Virus record (IMG/VR): IMGVR_UViG_3300030103_002259
Coordinates: 1-64,000 of that record
Strand: one strand, 5' to 3'
Source of the DNA: a virus
DNA length: 64,000 bases
The notes under the pieces are model-generated. The model was not told the DNA's origin and did not search any database. It saw only the letters and a program-made list of their open reading frames with translations. Both the position numbers and the translations under genes were made by a program. This document shows positions 22,201 through 30,765 of this stretch, piece after piece. Every line of letters begins with the position of its first letter. Position 1 is the first letter of the stretch.

Positions 22201-23614
22201 AAGCATTTTTAAAACCTATTTTTTCTATATTATATGCACCATCTACAACCTTTTTTCCTGGATCATATACAAGCTGGTATTCTCTATTAGCTCTACCTAA
22301 AACAGTAGTGCCCGCAGCCATCTTAGATGTACCTCGTAAGAAACTAGCTTGTGTAATAGAAGGGAATACAATCTTATTTGTATAAAAAACTAATGCTGAA
22401 TTATGTAAAGAGTTTCTCCAACCAGCTGCATCAGCTTGTTGCATAAATTCACTCTGTAGTTCAGCACTTGGAGCAACACCATATTTGGAGTAGTAATCAT
22501 TATATAATTCATCATATGTTTGTTGCTTAGTAAAACCACCCTCAAGTCTACCTTCAGAAATAGCCATATTCATATTCTTGACATCATTCCAAAAAGCGCC
22601 CGCAGTTCTTGAATATCTTGCTAGATTAGTTAAATTTTTAGAAGTTTTAATACCTTCATAAGTATTATCTAATGGGTTTATAAATTTACCAAAGTTTCCA
22701 GCAGCTTGTTTCCAAAGTTGTTTTGATTTTGCAACATTAGAATACGTTTTAATCTGCTTCATCATATTACCCATTGCTTTAGCAGATTGATATAATGATT
22801 TAGGTAGTCTTGCAAAGTTCTTAAACATACCTGTTACACCACCTAAAGCAGCGCCAGGAACAGCTCCAACACCACCTTCTGCTAAACCTACAGCACCACC
22901 AATAAGAGCACCTTCTATAGCACCTTCTAATAATATACCAGCTGAGTAACCAGCACTTAAAACTAAATTATTTGTGAAACCACCTAATCCACCCTTACTA
23001 CTATAAGCAAGTTGATTTAAATAATCATATTCTGAAGCTTCTTCATCACTTGTATCAAAAGGACTTTTACCTTGCATCATATTACCATATGAATGCAAAG
23101 GACTCATAAAACCTAATCCTAGCATTGGTAAAGCAGCAACTTTCAATGTTCTACTTAGATCATCACCAAAGCTTGTATTATCATTATACCAAGACTCATT
23201 ATCAATAAGTGGGTTAAATCCTATTTTATTATACGTCTCTTGACCATAAGCCTTATATCTATCTTTAAATGCACCTTTAGGAGATGAATCAAAAGTATAC
23301 ATAGGAGCATACGCTCTTTTGTTTTGTTGTGAATTTACTGTAGCTGCAGTTTTTCTAGATAAAGCCTCGATCCAATCACCACCTAAATCTGGATTAGTAG
23401 AATTTTCTTTAACATCTTGAGGTGTATAGTATGGTGGTAATCCCCCTGTATTTTTTTGAGTATCAAACGTAGTATTTTCAAAAGCATTAGGTACAGAATT
23501 AGGAAACATAGGTGTTAATTCATTAGACATACCTATTTTTGCAGGATCAAACATGTCTGTCATACCAGCCAACTCATCAACTTGACTATCTGGATTTAAT
23601 TTTTCTTCTGCCAT
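16277..23614 (-). CDS. Giant cargo protein with RecB-type PD-(D/E)XK nuclease and membrane-active segment (2445 aa)
   Basis: Near residue 1700 the sequence GEIDLLAVDTEGNVKIIDIK gives the nuclease signature: Asp 1700, then Asp 1714-Ile-Lys 1716 at the end of the next strand. A QxxxY helix follows (Q1741 to Y1745), typical of the RecB/Cas4 branch. Residues about 223-262 are Gly/Ala-rich and hydrophobic, as in membrane-inserting ejection proteins, and another Gly-rich helix pair lies near 535-570. The central 700-1600 region is charged and coiled-coil-like. The gene is packed between the 1259-aa cargo gene and the polymerase gene with 2-base gaps. Likely role: injected protein that helps cross the envelope and carries a DNA-cutting domain for host or phage DNA. 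The nuclease is well supported by motif; target and timing are unknown. Confidence 0.78.
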   Translation of the reverse strand: MAEEKLNPDSQVDELAGMTDMFDPAKIGMSNELTPMFPNSVPNAFENTTFDTQKNTGGLPPYYTPQDVKENSTNPDLGGDWIEALSRKTAATVNSQQNKRAYAPMYTFDSSPKGAFKDRYKAYGQETYNKIGFNPLIDNESWYNDNTSFGDDLSRTLKVAALPMLGLGFMSPLHSYGNMMQGKSPFDTSDEEASEYDYLNQLAYSSKGGLGGFTNNLVLSAGYSAGILLEGAIEGALIGGAVGLAEGGVGAVPGAALGGVTGMFKNFARLPKSLYQSAKAMGNMMKQIKTYSNVAKSKQLWKQAAGNFGKFINPLDNTYEGIKTSKNLTNLARYSRTAGAFWNDVKNMNMAISEGRLEGGFTKQQTYDELYNDYYSKYGVAPSAELQSEFMQQADAAGWRNSLHNSALVFYTNKIVFPSITQASFLRGTSKMAAGTTVLGRANREYQLVYDPGKKVVDGAYNIEKIGFKNALKGFTKPKVWGNTAWNYFKGNVMEGFQETAQDVLNEATKQYYKKTFYDPSAKNMQYVLGQLSNGIDQQISAQGFETFASGFAMGTILQLPGRLVNGATMGYNRFYKHRNNWQEYLDSQEEQANQMKDALNTMHKDAKFFFDPRFSNYANQMLAAKTIDSEEITEKEAKDTAFAAFMSAAMTSLQNNTFDMFLKNLKSYKEASPKDIEEAWGLESGQGQKALADLDANIQSAEMVSKRYRAARDKMKYQINLDDFKKGSEDYQKAQIYNRAYQLALQNFVFFQSSFDENLKTQSKLYNMLSEVDAIKNLNFSEVSSLVDPAKLSREIAMLETELDGLRSNPNLEYQSEINQDLEFRQAKIEALKEYESAQNDLINAYFKNKIVSNLKTEMMEKDPSLTPEEVEIQVLNEMMKDFEDGKTTEFSRYKDSFRNLLMSLVSDPQERAKLEMQLDNESFDNLFDSLLNMHIIKNENAGLATYINLLSNPKDFFEHVDSNFKWMKDLYNNREQYFKDIVDANQSNIEKNALINELADKGIFVDLEQFADWVEDHDKLPDYFIDITNKRIINKDSLLYEEYVELFEMAAEADYQRDDQEDVTDKDTFEARKNEIEAARTEALNYEKEEFDIAFKEKFGNTLDELLKEIDKREVDTEQQRIDLVARMNLLNSILNQLESNDYVLLEAAYQSTVAEGFITEEQFQESVERLITIPESLQKLNKTADKIKADVDESVLRDTQVGAAFQKLILSAYLTDVKDQLQQEINDAETDKLIVGENADAYLLDPINVSYKESVKQINEEYDALLEKLTDEFRSSDREINAPAFYTTDTPFKDFDVDAQEEITFQFDEFLVTDLEESENLKEVDPNKYETLRDRWLKQQVYLIDELNEELARVNRLKAEELAKPPTLNFLPYKATANTKSEEISKIYNKLESILRDGEYAPNAQKPNEKVQLTAEDIANINSDLEAIRGYLDARSKAFQPQTLAQEVILNITNNIINRRNEVVEIEDADGNVTGRRFADREETDPRPTRVTSVAEKVKQDLTGDPQFRYDPIEKTEDGQPGPIENLYNTIFESDKLPTLESKIDKFISRFRELAYSNYKNSFGSEKKLGILENAFRKNPTFETLDRVVRKLAMNHYSESGNTVDILTRMFLTPKAEQGGPGFIDFNYDSTVEMKGLPVKISDVMSREAFDALFKTGSGIISKLREGVIDGKWQILSENVLLFDKNLLEHGITGEIDLLAVDTEGNVKIIDIKTAQPGTWSRFGTGERYDKESYFRAQQTIYSDLFYNMTGINVESIGLLPLELNVTIDGYINSIKKPGMMSGIQDDTIEIEYLTEVANYGIERIEPNLTKIEGENAKGEVSVDSTIPSSDPTQLSLRDNIGNMIIYQGETGTLVQLPNGRYALRQEAPADMATEIALEQLRNDLSLEQASEFKSDEVISNLKSEISKLEKKKAKPGSEITEILFNLKPVSDGDISIMDIGIQPTATIEKVGQQRVVDAQVINAKFDNPQESIATINGVKYDVLRDASGAITLLSYKQNSNKINRLKKASSDLSVKIFQLRKNQAKAKSKNDTNRIIRKISRFQSEKKRIDSEITELSNNNPTVYLRGGNLNSYIFALNKLPNSFQKITKNRVGSDEVRDLKEIGRLSINQTISEAIDSILSENYPAAMDTLIDEGLEGVSYQNGQELIDWVKDSIIKLEQLGFDFINRGDIVDDIVRQINSLNLLLSDLELIKLNKDGKISKRQKGEVKDLFDPEKIQERSSVPENAEPRRQETKRVLRPSTTRELKADIKKSRGLDILETREEQENPLITDINEANASTIKAAYEKAFLEANKDGSELNLDAVKEAYSTKLQEINKSMDIENLIPGETYLSLNNDGSIYLVKSIKNKESIRPLVVVQNIISKNTRDYSKIELKSTFSRITEEETMELEITPEDNDIATENIADLKKLGEDKEAIDKAKTNATENSREDLLRQLKDNSENC

Positions 23615-23616
23615 AA

Positions 23617-26600
23617 TTAATCATTATAGTTAAACCCAACATTAGATGGGGTCATACCAAATACCTTTTCTGCATTAGCAATAGCTTCTTCATTACCTTC
23701 CTTAACAAACTTTTTATACATCATTTGATTTTGCATAGAAGCTGCATTTATTGCTTCCATCATACTTCTTTGAATATCCTCAAGTGTTGAACCATTTCTA
23801 TTTACACCATAAGATAAAGGTTGAGGTGATGAGGTTTTAATTGTACCATCTGCCATTAACCCCTGCAAAGTAAAAATACCTTGATGTGTTACCCCAGGGA
23901 CACCATCAATTTTTTGTATAATGTAAGAACCTGCATTATAAGGATCTTGATATTCAATTTCACCAAGAGCATTTAAAGCCATTTCTAATGGTGTTTCTTT
24001 ATTTGTAGTTATAAATTCATTAGCCCATTCATTTTTTGGAGCAATAAATGTTATACCATTACTCATAATATTATCAATAGATGCATTGATAGCGCTTTTA
24101 TCATCAGTCTCACCCTCATAATTTTGATATGGTACTGACTTAATATTCTCTTCTAAAAACTTTCTACTTGGAAATATAGTAATTGCATTTGTATTTCTAT
24201 CTTCCATAGCTATACGCGAGTTACTAATTTTAATAGGATCTATTTTAGAACCAGCTTTAATTGCATTTTGAAATAAAGTTTCTACAAGACGCACAGCCTT
24301 ATTTGGTTCCAAATCATGTTTAAATCTACCATCTTCTTGTGACTCAGGTTTTGCTAAACCAACAGTACTAACTCTATAATTACCTACTTGATTAAAAGTA
24401 ATTTTATTTAGATCTTGTATAATACCTTGGAAATCTCTAAAACCTTGGCTTTGTGGATCTTGCATATTTACATATCTATCTTCAAAGTTACTAGCTAATG
24501 AAGCTTTTCCACCAATAGCGCCTGAACTAATACCATTAATCATAGTAATAAGTCCTGTTTCTTTATTTGGATCATAGACAATACCATTATAAGCTTCATC
24601 TAAAACAGATTCTATATCATTAGCAAAAGAGCTTGCTTGTTCAACCTCTCCAGCAGCAGTATTATTTTGTTTTTTCCATTCTGCAGCTAACTCATCTCTA
24701 TAATCTGAAACTGAATCATAACCTGAAGCTCTTGGTATATCCCAATAATCAGCTGTATTAATTAATTCAGGTTCAGATTCTAAACCATACTGTCGTTCTA
24801 ATGATTGCATAGTAGCATCATTATCTATATATCTATTTAGCTCTTCCCATTGCTCACTACTTAAACCTTTTGTTTCATTCCAATCAGTTCCCTTTTTAAT
24901 TTTACCTACAACTTCTCTTTCCTTAATGGCATTTTTTTCAAGTATCTTAGGTAAAATGTTTTCTAAAACATATGATTCTACATCAGGACCAGCATAATCA
25001 GTACCATCAATATTTACTAACTCATCCACATCCTCTAATTCTCTACCATCTTGTATAGCAGTTTCATTTTCTCCTAACTTTCTAACAAGACCAGCTCCAT
25101 CAAAATATTGTTCCTTATAATATTCAGCTAAATCATGTATATCATCTTCATCTAAAACATCAGAATACTTTTTAGTCAAAGCTATTTTTAAACCATCCAT
25201 TACTTTAGATGAATTAATATCATAGATTTTTTCATTAGCCTGTTCCAGTTGAAGATATTGTTCAAACTTCATTCTAGAATCTACTAGTTTAGGTTCAGAT
25301 ACTAACCATCTATCAGATGTAGTAGATCCTGCGTTTTTTATTAACCAATTTTCCCAACCATCATGAGCAAAAGTATTTTGCATCATACTTCTACCTTTAG
25401 TCTTATCTTTAGTCCAAGTTTCATACATTTTTTGAAACTTATCAAAAGCTTTTTCATTTGCATCTTCACTATAAGTTCCTGGCCTTTCAAATAATGTATT
25501 TGGATTTAATTCAGATTGTCCAGTAAACATTTGAGCTGTCATTAACTCACTTATGCCAGGGGCAAACCTATCTGGATTAGGTCTAAGTGTTACCTGACTA
25601 CCATCTTGTAATGTACCAATATATCCATTAGGAGATTTTACAACGTCCTTATATTTACCTGTGGACATATAAAACTCCTTAGTACTCATTTCTTTTATCT
25701 TTCTACCAATGGCACTATTAGGATCTAATCTATCATTACCACCTTTAACTGCCATTTCTCTAGCAAAAGTTCCAACACTAACTAAATTTTTATCAGTTAA
25801 AATTTGATTCAACTCTTTTTTAGTAATTGCATTTGTTTTAACTAAGTTATGCAAAGTTGTATATAGCGCATCATAAAATGGATCTTTGGCAGCACTCTCA
25901 GAGTTCTTTAACATTTCTGCATTCAATGCTGCTAAATCTATAGGATCTTCAGTTGTGCTTCCTGGATCACTACTTTTTCTTTCAAAAGTTTTATCATAGT
26001 CATCATTATTAACTAATGTACCACCAAGTAAAGGGTTTTTAGGATCAATAGCTTTATATTGAAACTTACCATTTTTTATACCCCAGTCTATATATTTTTG
26101 ATGAGCTTTTGCTTTTGCTTTTAATGTATTCTCATACTCAATTTGACTTCTTTTGTATTTATTTTTTATTCTCTCCAACCCAAGTTTACTTAAGTCTTGT
26201 TCATATACAGCATCTATAGTAGAATAACCTTGCGCAGCCAAACCAATATCTGCACGAGCAAACTGAGAGGCCATACCTGCATCTACCTTCATTCTAGCTA
26301 AATCCATATTCTGAAGATTTAAACCCCCAGATTGACCTTGAGTAACTGCAGTTCTATTAGCATCATTGAGTTTAGCGTTTAGTTTACGTGTACTCATCAA
26401 GATTGCTTCTTGTACTGTGGCTCCAGAAGCCAATGCTTCTAAATATTTTTTTTGTTTAGGATTTACATTACCAGCTTCTATAGCATCTTCAACTTCATTA
26501 GACTTTTGTTTAGTAACTTTTAAATCTTCAGCAGCTAATTTATTTTGATCATTTGCTTGGTTAGCTAACCAGTTATATTGTTTTTCTAAATAAGCTTTTT

Positions 26601-27396
26601 CTGCAGCGTTTTTATCAGAACCATATTCACCTAAATGTTGGTTAATCCAGTCCTTTCTTTCCACATATGCTCTTACTCTATATATATCCTGAAGCTTTGG
26701 ATTTTTAGCATACTCTGCAATAAACATTTGATTTAATGTTGGTATCAACTGTTGACCGTTTCTTGCAGTAATAGTTATATCACCATAAGGATCTTTTTGA
26801 CCTTGTTGATTTACATTATATTTAGATTGAGCTTTAATGCCTAGCTTTTTAGCCATGTCCATATAATGCTGCACTGAATTAATATATGGTGTATACTTAA
26901 CATTATTAAAACCCAATGTTTCCTCTAAAGTAGCATCAGCAAAATCTTGCATCTGATAGTTAATAGCTTTAATACCTTGAGGCCACCATTGAGAAGATAA
27001 CTTTTCATCTTGAGAGTTTTGCAAAGAGTTAGCTCTTGCCAATACATTATAAGCATTCTTTGTATATGCCATATCTTTCATCAAGTACTTATCTTCATAG
27101 AATGGTCTAAATACTTGTGTAGCCTGCTGTACATTTTGTTGTAATGATAAATCAAGATTAGTTACCTTCTTTAAGTTATTATCTATATCTCTAAGTAGAA
27201 CATCCTTTTTTTCTTTATTTAGATTGTGAGTCAAAGGAGCATTGATAATATCAGAATAGATATTATTAAGTTCATTATAGTTTTTATCATACTGATTTTG
27301 CTTAGTCTGCAAAACATTAGCATAAAAGTTAAAGTCAGGCTGAAAAGGCTGATAATCTGGTATGTAATCTGTTACTCCCTGTAAATACGTTGCCAT
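23617..27396 (-). CDS. crAss-like structural/cargo protein (1259 aa)
   Basis: The N terminus (ATYLQGVTDYIPDYQPFQPD followed by FNFYANVLQTKQNQYDKNYN) is one I recognise from giant virion proteins of crAss-like phages, where such proteins are packaged with the polymerase. The first 150 residues are helical and repeatedly mention PFYEDKYLMKDMAYTKN-like sequence. The rest is long, charged and mostly helical with no catalytic motif that I can identify. It lacks the L-P-K-x-Q-x-G motif found in its upstream neighbours. It is separated from the upstream 1102-aa gene by 59 AT-rich bases and from the downstream nuclease gene by 2 bases. Role inferred from family and position: internal cargo or ejection protein. 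Confidence 0.75.
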   Translation of the reverse strand: MATYLQGVTDYIPDYQPFQPDFNFYANVLQTKQNQYDKNYNELNNIYSDIINAPLTHNLNKEKKDVLLRDIDNNLKKVTNLDLSLQQNVQQATQVFRPFYEDKYLMKDMAYTKNAYNVLARANSLQNSQDEKLSSQWWPQGIKAINYQMQDFADATLEETLGFNNVKYTPYINSVQHYMDMAKKLGIKAQSKYNVNQQGQKDPYGDITITARNGQQLIPTLNQMFIAEYAKNPKLQDIYRVRAYVERKDWINQHLGEYGSDKNAAEKAYLEKQYNWLANQANDQNKLAAEDLKVTKQKSNEVEDAIEAGNVNPKQKKYLEALASGATVQEAILMSTRKLNAKLNDANRTAVTQGQSGGLNLQNMDLARMKVDAGMASQFARADIGLAAQGYSTIDAVYEQDLSKLGLERIKNKYKRSQIEYENTLKAKAKAHQKYIDWGIKNGKFQYKAIDPKNPLLGGTLVNNDDYDKTFERKSSDPGSTTEDPIDLAALNAEMLKNSESAAKDPFYDALYTTLHNLVKTNAITKKELNQILTDKNLVSVGTFAREMAVKGGNDRLDPNSAIGRKIKEMSTKEFYMSTGKYKDVVKSPNGYIGTLQDGSQVTLRPNPDRFAPGISELMTAQMFTGQSELNPNTLFERPGTYSEDANEKAFDKFQKMYETWTKDKTKGRSMMQNTFAHDGWENWLIKNAGSTTSDRWLVSEPKLVDSRMKFEQYLQLEQANEKIYDINSSKVMDGLKIALTKKYSDVLDEDDIHDLAEYYKEQYFDGAGLVRKLGENETAIQDGRELEDVDELVNIDGTDYAGPDVESYVLENILPKILEKNAIKEREVVGKIKKGTDWNETKGLSSEQWEELNRYIDNDATMQSLERQYGLESEPELINTADYWDIPRASGYDSVSDYRDELAAEWKKQNNTAAGEVEQASSFANDIESVLDEAYNGIVYDPNKETGLITMINGISSGAIGGKASLASNFEDRYVNMQDPQSQGFRDFQGIIQDLNKITFNQVGNYRVSTVGLAKPESQEDGRFKHDLEPNKAVRLVETLFQNAIKAGSKIDPIKISNSRIAMEDRNTNAITIFPSRKFLEENIKSVPYQNYEGETDDKSAINASIDNIMSNGITFIAPKNEWANEFITTNKETPLEMALNALGEIEYQDPYNAGSYIIQKIDGVPGVTHQGIFTLQGLMADGTIKTSSPQPLSYGVNRNGSTLEDIQRSMMEAINAASMQNQMMYKKFVKEGNEEAIANAEKVFGMTPSNVGFNYND

Positions 27397-27455
27397 AATT
27401 TATTGTCTATTTGTAAATCTATTAAAATTTTATAAGTTTAATAAATGTTTAAAGT

Positions 27456-30400
27456 TTATAATATAAATGGATATACATTACTTGCATAAACAAACCCACC
27501 ATCATCATATACATATCCGCCTTTCTGATTTCCTTGTATTGGAAGATTACCAGCATTAACACCACCATATCCTGGAGGTGTCCCAGAATTACTAACAGAT
27601 GTAGCACTAGCTTGCAACTTCTCTTTCATCTCTATACACTGTTTTATTTCTGCTTCACTAGTTGCACCTTCATTCTGACATTCTGTTTTTAATTCACCAT
27701 AGCTCTTACGAACAGTTGAACGTTTACCAGTCATATCTCTACCACCTTTAAATGCTAAACTACCTCCATCAGCTGGATTAATATCATACTGCTCATTCAA
27801 TGCATTAAGATTCTGTTGCTTCTGTCTATTTGTAATAGCATTTGTATACAGATTTCTTAAGTTAGTTCTAGCAGCTAACTTAGCATTATCAAACTGTTGA
27901 TTAGCTACAGTGGTTTGATCATACAAGTTCTGACTTATCTGTTGATTAGTAAGTTGTTCTTGATTTCTGATACCAACCTTTTGTTGCTCATTAGCATTAG
28001 CAGCAGCTATGTTATTTACGTTATACTGATTTAATGTATCTGCAGCTTGTTTAGCAGCTTGACCTTGTATACTAGCAGCTCTTGCAGATTGAGCCTGTGC
28101 TCCAGCAAACTGACTAATTGCTTGCGTTTGTATATTAGCCTGTTCAGCTTGTGCTGCAAGCTCTCTAGTTGGATCAGCATATATAGCATCAGGTTCTTCA
28201 AGATCTACTCTTGGCGCCCAAGGCATATATTTTTTAATACCCATTAAATCACCAAAGGCTCCAGTAGTTTTAATTGTATCTTGTAGCCACCATGGAGCTG
28301 GTTCATCTTCTACAAGTATATTTTCATTCTCTTCACATGGTAAACAATCACCTGTTGCAGGGTCCACACCTACATCTATTATACTACCATCTTTTTTCTC
28401 ACATGGACATTTCTTTTTATCCTCTTTAGGATCACATGGACATTTACCATTCTCATCTTTTTCCATATAGAAATCACCATTAGGATCATCACATTGACAA
28501 CCATAATCTACACTAGTTGATTTTATACCTGTAAGTTCTCCAGCAGTAGTGTTACCATATACACTTGCATATCTATTACTACCACGCCCATTTGGATCTA
28601 ATTCTTCAGGCTGTACTATACCATCACCATCTAAATCTAAACTTTCAAAATCATCTATAGGAGATACATTAGTACCAAGATAACCTCTCATTCCAGTTTC
28701 ATCTGGATCACCCTCTTGTTGTTGACCCATAAAGTTTCTAATAGCAAATTGTGTATCTGCATCATAACTACTTGCATTATTCATCATATTAGCATATGCA
28801 TGAAAACCTGCTTGTTGAGCCGCTCTACTATTTTTACCATCACCTAGTTCACCGCTTCCAGAACCCATTTCTAAAGGTTCACCTATAGCAGTTGCTATTT
28901 GACCTAAAGAAATATTATTAGGATTTACTAAATCACCATTTCTATCACGTCTACCATATTCTTCAGCTATAAACTTTTTAGCTGAATTAAATTCTGTTTG
29001 AGTAGTTATAGGTGTACCTGTTTCAGGATTTACTATATCCATACCAGAATTTATACGAGCCTCTACATCAGGCCAACTTCTAAAACCTTTACCACTATTA
29101 CTAAATAATACAGGATCAATTTGTTTAGCTTTAAACATCAAGTTCCTTTTCTGCATCTTCATGAACTGTTCAATTCTTTCATCTGGGTTAAAAGCTCTTA
29201 ATGATGCTTCATTTGCTGTTTTAGCAGCAGCATTTCTATAACCACGAACATCTGATATTGAATTTTCGTATTCTTTATTAAATTGATCTCTAATCTTAGG
29301 GTCTTTAAAACCTTCTTTTAAAAGATAATATTGAATAGCAGCCGCTTTACCAGAAGGAGTTGTGCCAAAATCAGTACCCATAGTTTCTTCATCATAATCA
29401 GGAGTAACCCCTGTTTGATATTTACCTATACTTTTGGTACCATCAGCATTAACTCTAATAATTTTTTTTCCGTCTTGATTTGCTTGCCAAGCTTTTCTTT
29501 CATAATCAGGATCATTAACATTAATTTCTACACCATTCTGTGCTTTAGGTATAGATCTACCTACAGAAGCTTTAGGTGTATCATAAAATGGCATATCATA
29601 ACCACCCATCATCATACCATACATAGCCATAGGCATACCACCATATTGTTTCTCTGATATTTTTGGCGCATCTATACCATATTGTTCTAATCCTTGATAA
29701 AATAAATCTAAATCATTAGACCACTCAGTATTATGAGGACCTTCTGTTAAACCTTCTTCCATTAACCTCACAATACCTTGTAAGTGATCGGGATTATTAT
29801 AATCTTTTACCAGACAATCTAAGCAAAACTTAAATGTGCCATCAGCATTCATCATATCAGGATCCTGATTCCACATGTCAGGATTATTTATAAAGTAATC
29901 ATACTCTCCTCTAGCATAATCATAAAAACTTTGTGGCTCATCTTGAACTTCAGCTTGTTGTACATCAATGCCATTTTGAGCTCTTAAAATTCTTCCACCA
30001 AAAGACATTGATGGTTGTGCAACAGGAGCTTGATTCATTTCTTCTGCTTCAGCAACATCTTCACTCATCTCACCATCTTCTCCACCACCTTCTTTTTCTT
30101 CAACCTTTTTTGTTAATTGTTGATTTACTGCTTTTAACTGAGGGTTAACAATATCAGCCTCCTCAATATTATAGATTTTTGCAGCGGGCTGTGCAACAGC
30201 AGGTAAACCTTGCGGCATACCTTTCATAGACTCTTGTACTAAAGCTAATTCAGCTAGTTTAAGATTATAATTCTTAATCATTAACTCAGCTGTTTTTCTT
30301 GATAACTGATCTGAATCAGGATCTTCTAAAATTTTTCTATACTTATTAATATCATATTGTTTAGCAATCTTAGCAGGAGTTAAAGATTTTTTTTCATTCT

Positions 30401-30764
30401 TACCAAAACGTTTTAAAAGTTTTGGGTCTTTTACTTTCATTGATCTAGTATCACTATAGATAAAAGTATCATCTGGTAAGCTTAAAGGAACACCACCACT
30501 ACTATGGCGTGGACCTTTTATTATTTTATGTTCTGGAATACCATCACCATTCAAATCACCAAGTACAGTTTCACCACCTTCAGCCTCAACATTAGCCTCA
30601 TCTCTAGGTACACTAGTTATAAACTTACTTAAACTTAATGCAGGCTGTTGCATAGACTGAGTACTTCGCCCACCCATTGCAGCATTATCATTATACAAGC
30701 TATAATCTACTTGTTGTCCGACTTTAGCTTTAGGTAATCTTTTTATTCTTACTCTTCTTTTCAT
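27456..30764 (-). CDS. crAss-like structural/cargo protein with EF-hand loop (1102 aa)
   Basis: The start MKRRVRIKRLPKAKVG carries the N-terminal version of the recurring tag. Residues 84-93 (GPRHSSGGVP) and the C-terminal helical part (ELAAQAEQANIQTQAISQFA and NQQFDNAKLAARTN) match conserved segments I recall from crAss-like virion proteins. Two calcium-binding-type loops are visible: DLNGDGIPE near 70-78 and a canonical EF-hand loop DLDGDGIVQPEE at 710-721. A cysteine-rich segment of CxC/CPC pairs follows at about 745-815. Further tags lie at LRAQNG (260-265) and PKAQNG (406-411). The very C terminus is Gly/Tyr-rich. It sits 1 base after the 1219-aa gene. No catalytic site is seen; a Ca-stabilised cargo or scaffold-like protein is the best guess. 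Confidence 0.72.
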   Translation of the reverse strand: MKRRVRIKRLPKAKVGQQVDYSLYNDNAAMGGRSTQSMQQPALSLSKFITSVPRDEANVEAEGGETVLGDLNGDGIPEHKIIKGPRHSSGGVPLSLPDDTFIYSDTRSMKVKDPKLLKRFGKNEKKSLTPAKIAKQYDINKYRKILEDPDSDQLSRKTAELMIKNYNLKLAELALVQESMKGMPQGLPAVAQPAAKIYNIEEADIVNPQLKAVNQQLTKKVEEKEGGGEDGEMSEDVAEAEEMNQAPVAQPSMSFGGRILRAQNGIDVQQAEVQDEPQSFYDYARGEYDYFINNPDMWNQDPDMMNADGTFKFCLDCLVKDYNNPDHLQGIVRLMEEGLTEGPHNTEWSNDLDLFYQGLEQYGIDAPKISEKQYGGMPMAMYGMMMGGYDMPFYDTPKASVGRSIPKAQNGVEINVNDPDYERKAWQANQDGKKIIRVNADGTKSIGKYQTGVTPDYDEETMGTDFGTTPSGKAAAIQYYLLKEGFKDPKIRDQFNKEYENSISDVRGYRNAAAKTANEASLRAFNPDERIEQFMKMQKRNLMFKAKQIDPVLFSNSGKGFRSWPDVEARINSGMDIVNPETGTPITTQTEFNSAKKFIAEEYGRRDRNGDLVNPNNISLGQIATAIGEPLEMGSGSGELGDGKNSRAAQQAGFHAYANMMNNASSYDADTQFAIRNFMGQQQEGDPDETGMRGYLGTNVSPIDDFESLDLDGDGIVQPEELDPNGRGSNRYASVYGNTTAGELTGIKSTSVDYGCQCDDPNGDFYMEKDENGKCPCDPKEDKKKCPCEKKDGSIIDVGVDPATGDCLPCEENENILVEDEPAPWWLQDTIKTTGAFGDLMGIKKYMPWAPRVDLEEPDAIYADPTRELAAQAEQANIQTQAISQFAGAQAQSARAASIQGQAAKQAADTLNQYNVNNIAAANANEQQKVGIRNQEQLTNQQISQNLYDQTTVANQQFDNAKLAARTNLRNLYTNAITNRQKQQNLNALNEQYDINPADGGSLAFKGGRDMTGKRSTVRKSYGELKTECQNEGATSEAEIKQCIEMKEKLQASATSVSNSGTPPGYGGVNAGNLPIQGNQKGGYVYDDGGFVYASNVYPFIL

Positions 30765-30765
30765 A

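Noticed and set aside
27397-27455. AT-rich gap as a promoter
   Set aside because: The nearby TATATTAT lies in the end of the preceding gene and its TTTG is 25 bases away, not 20. No hairpin with T tract either.
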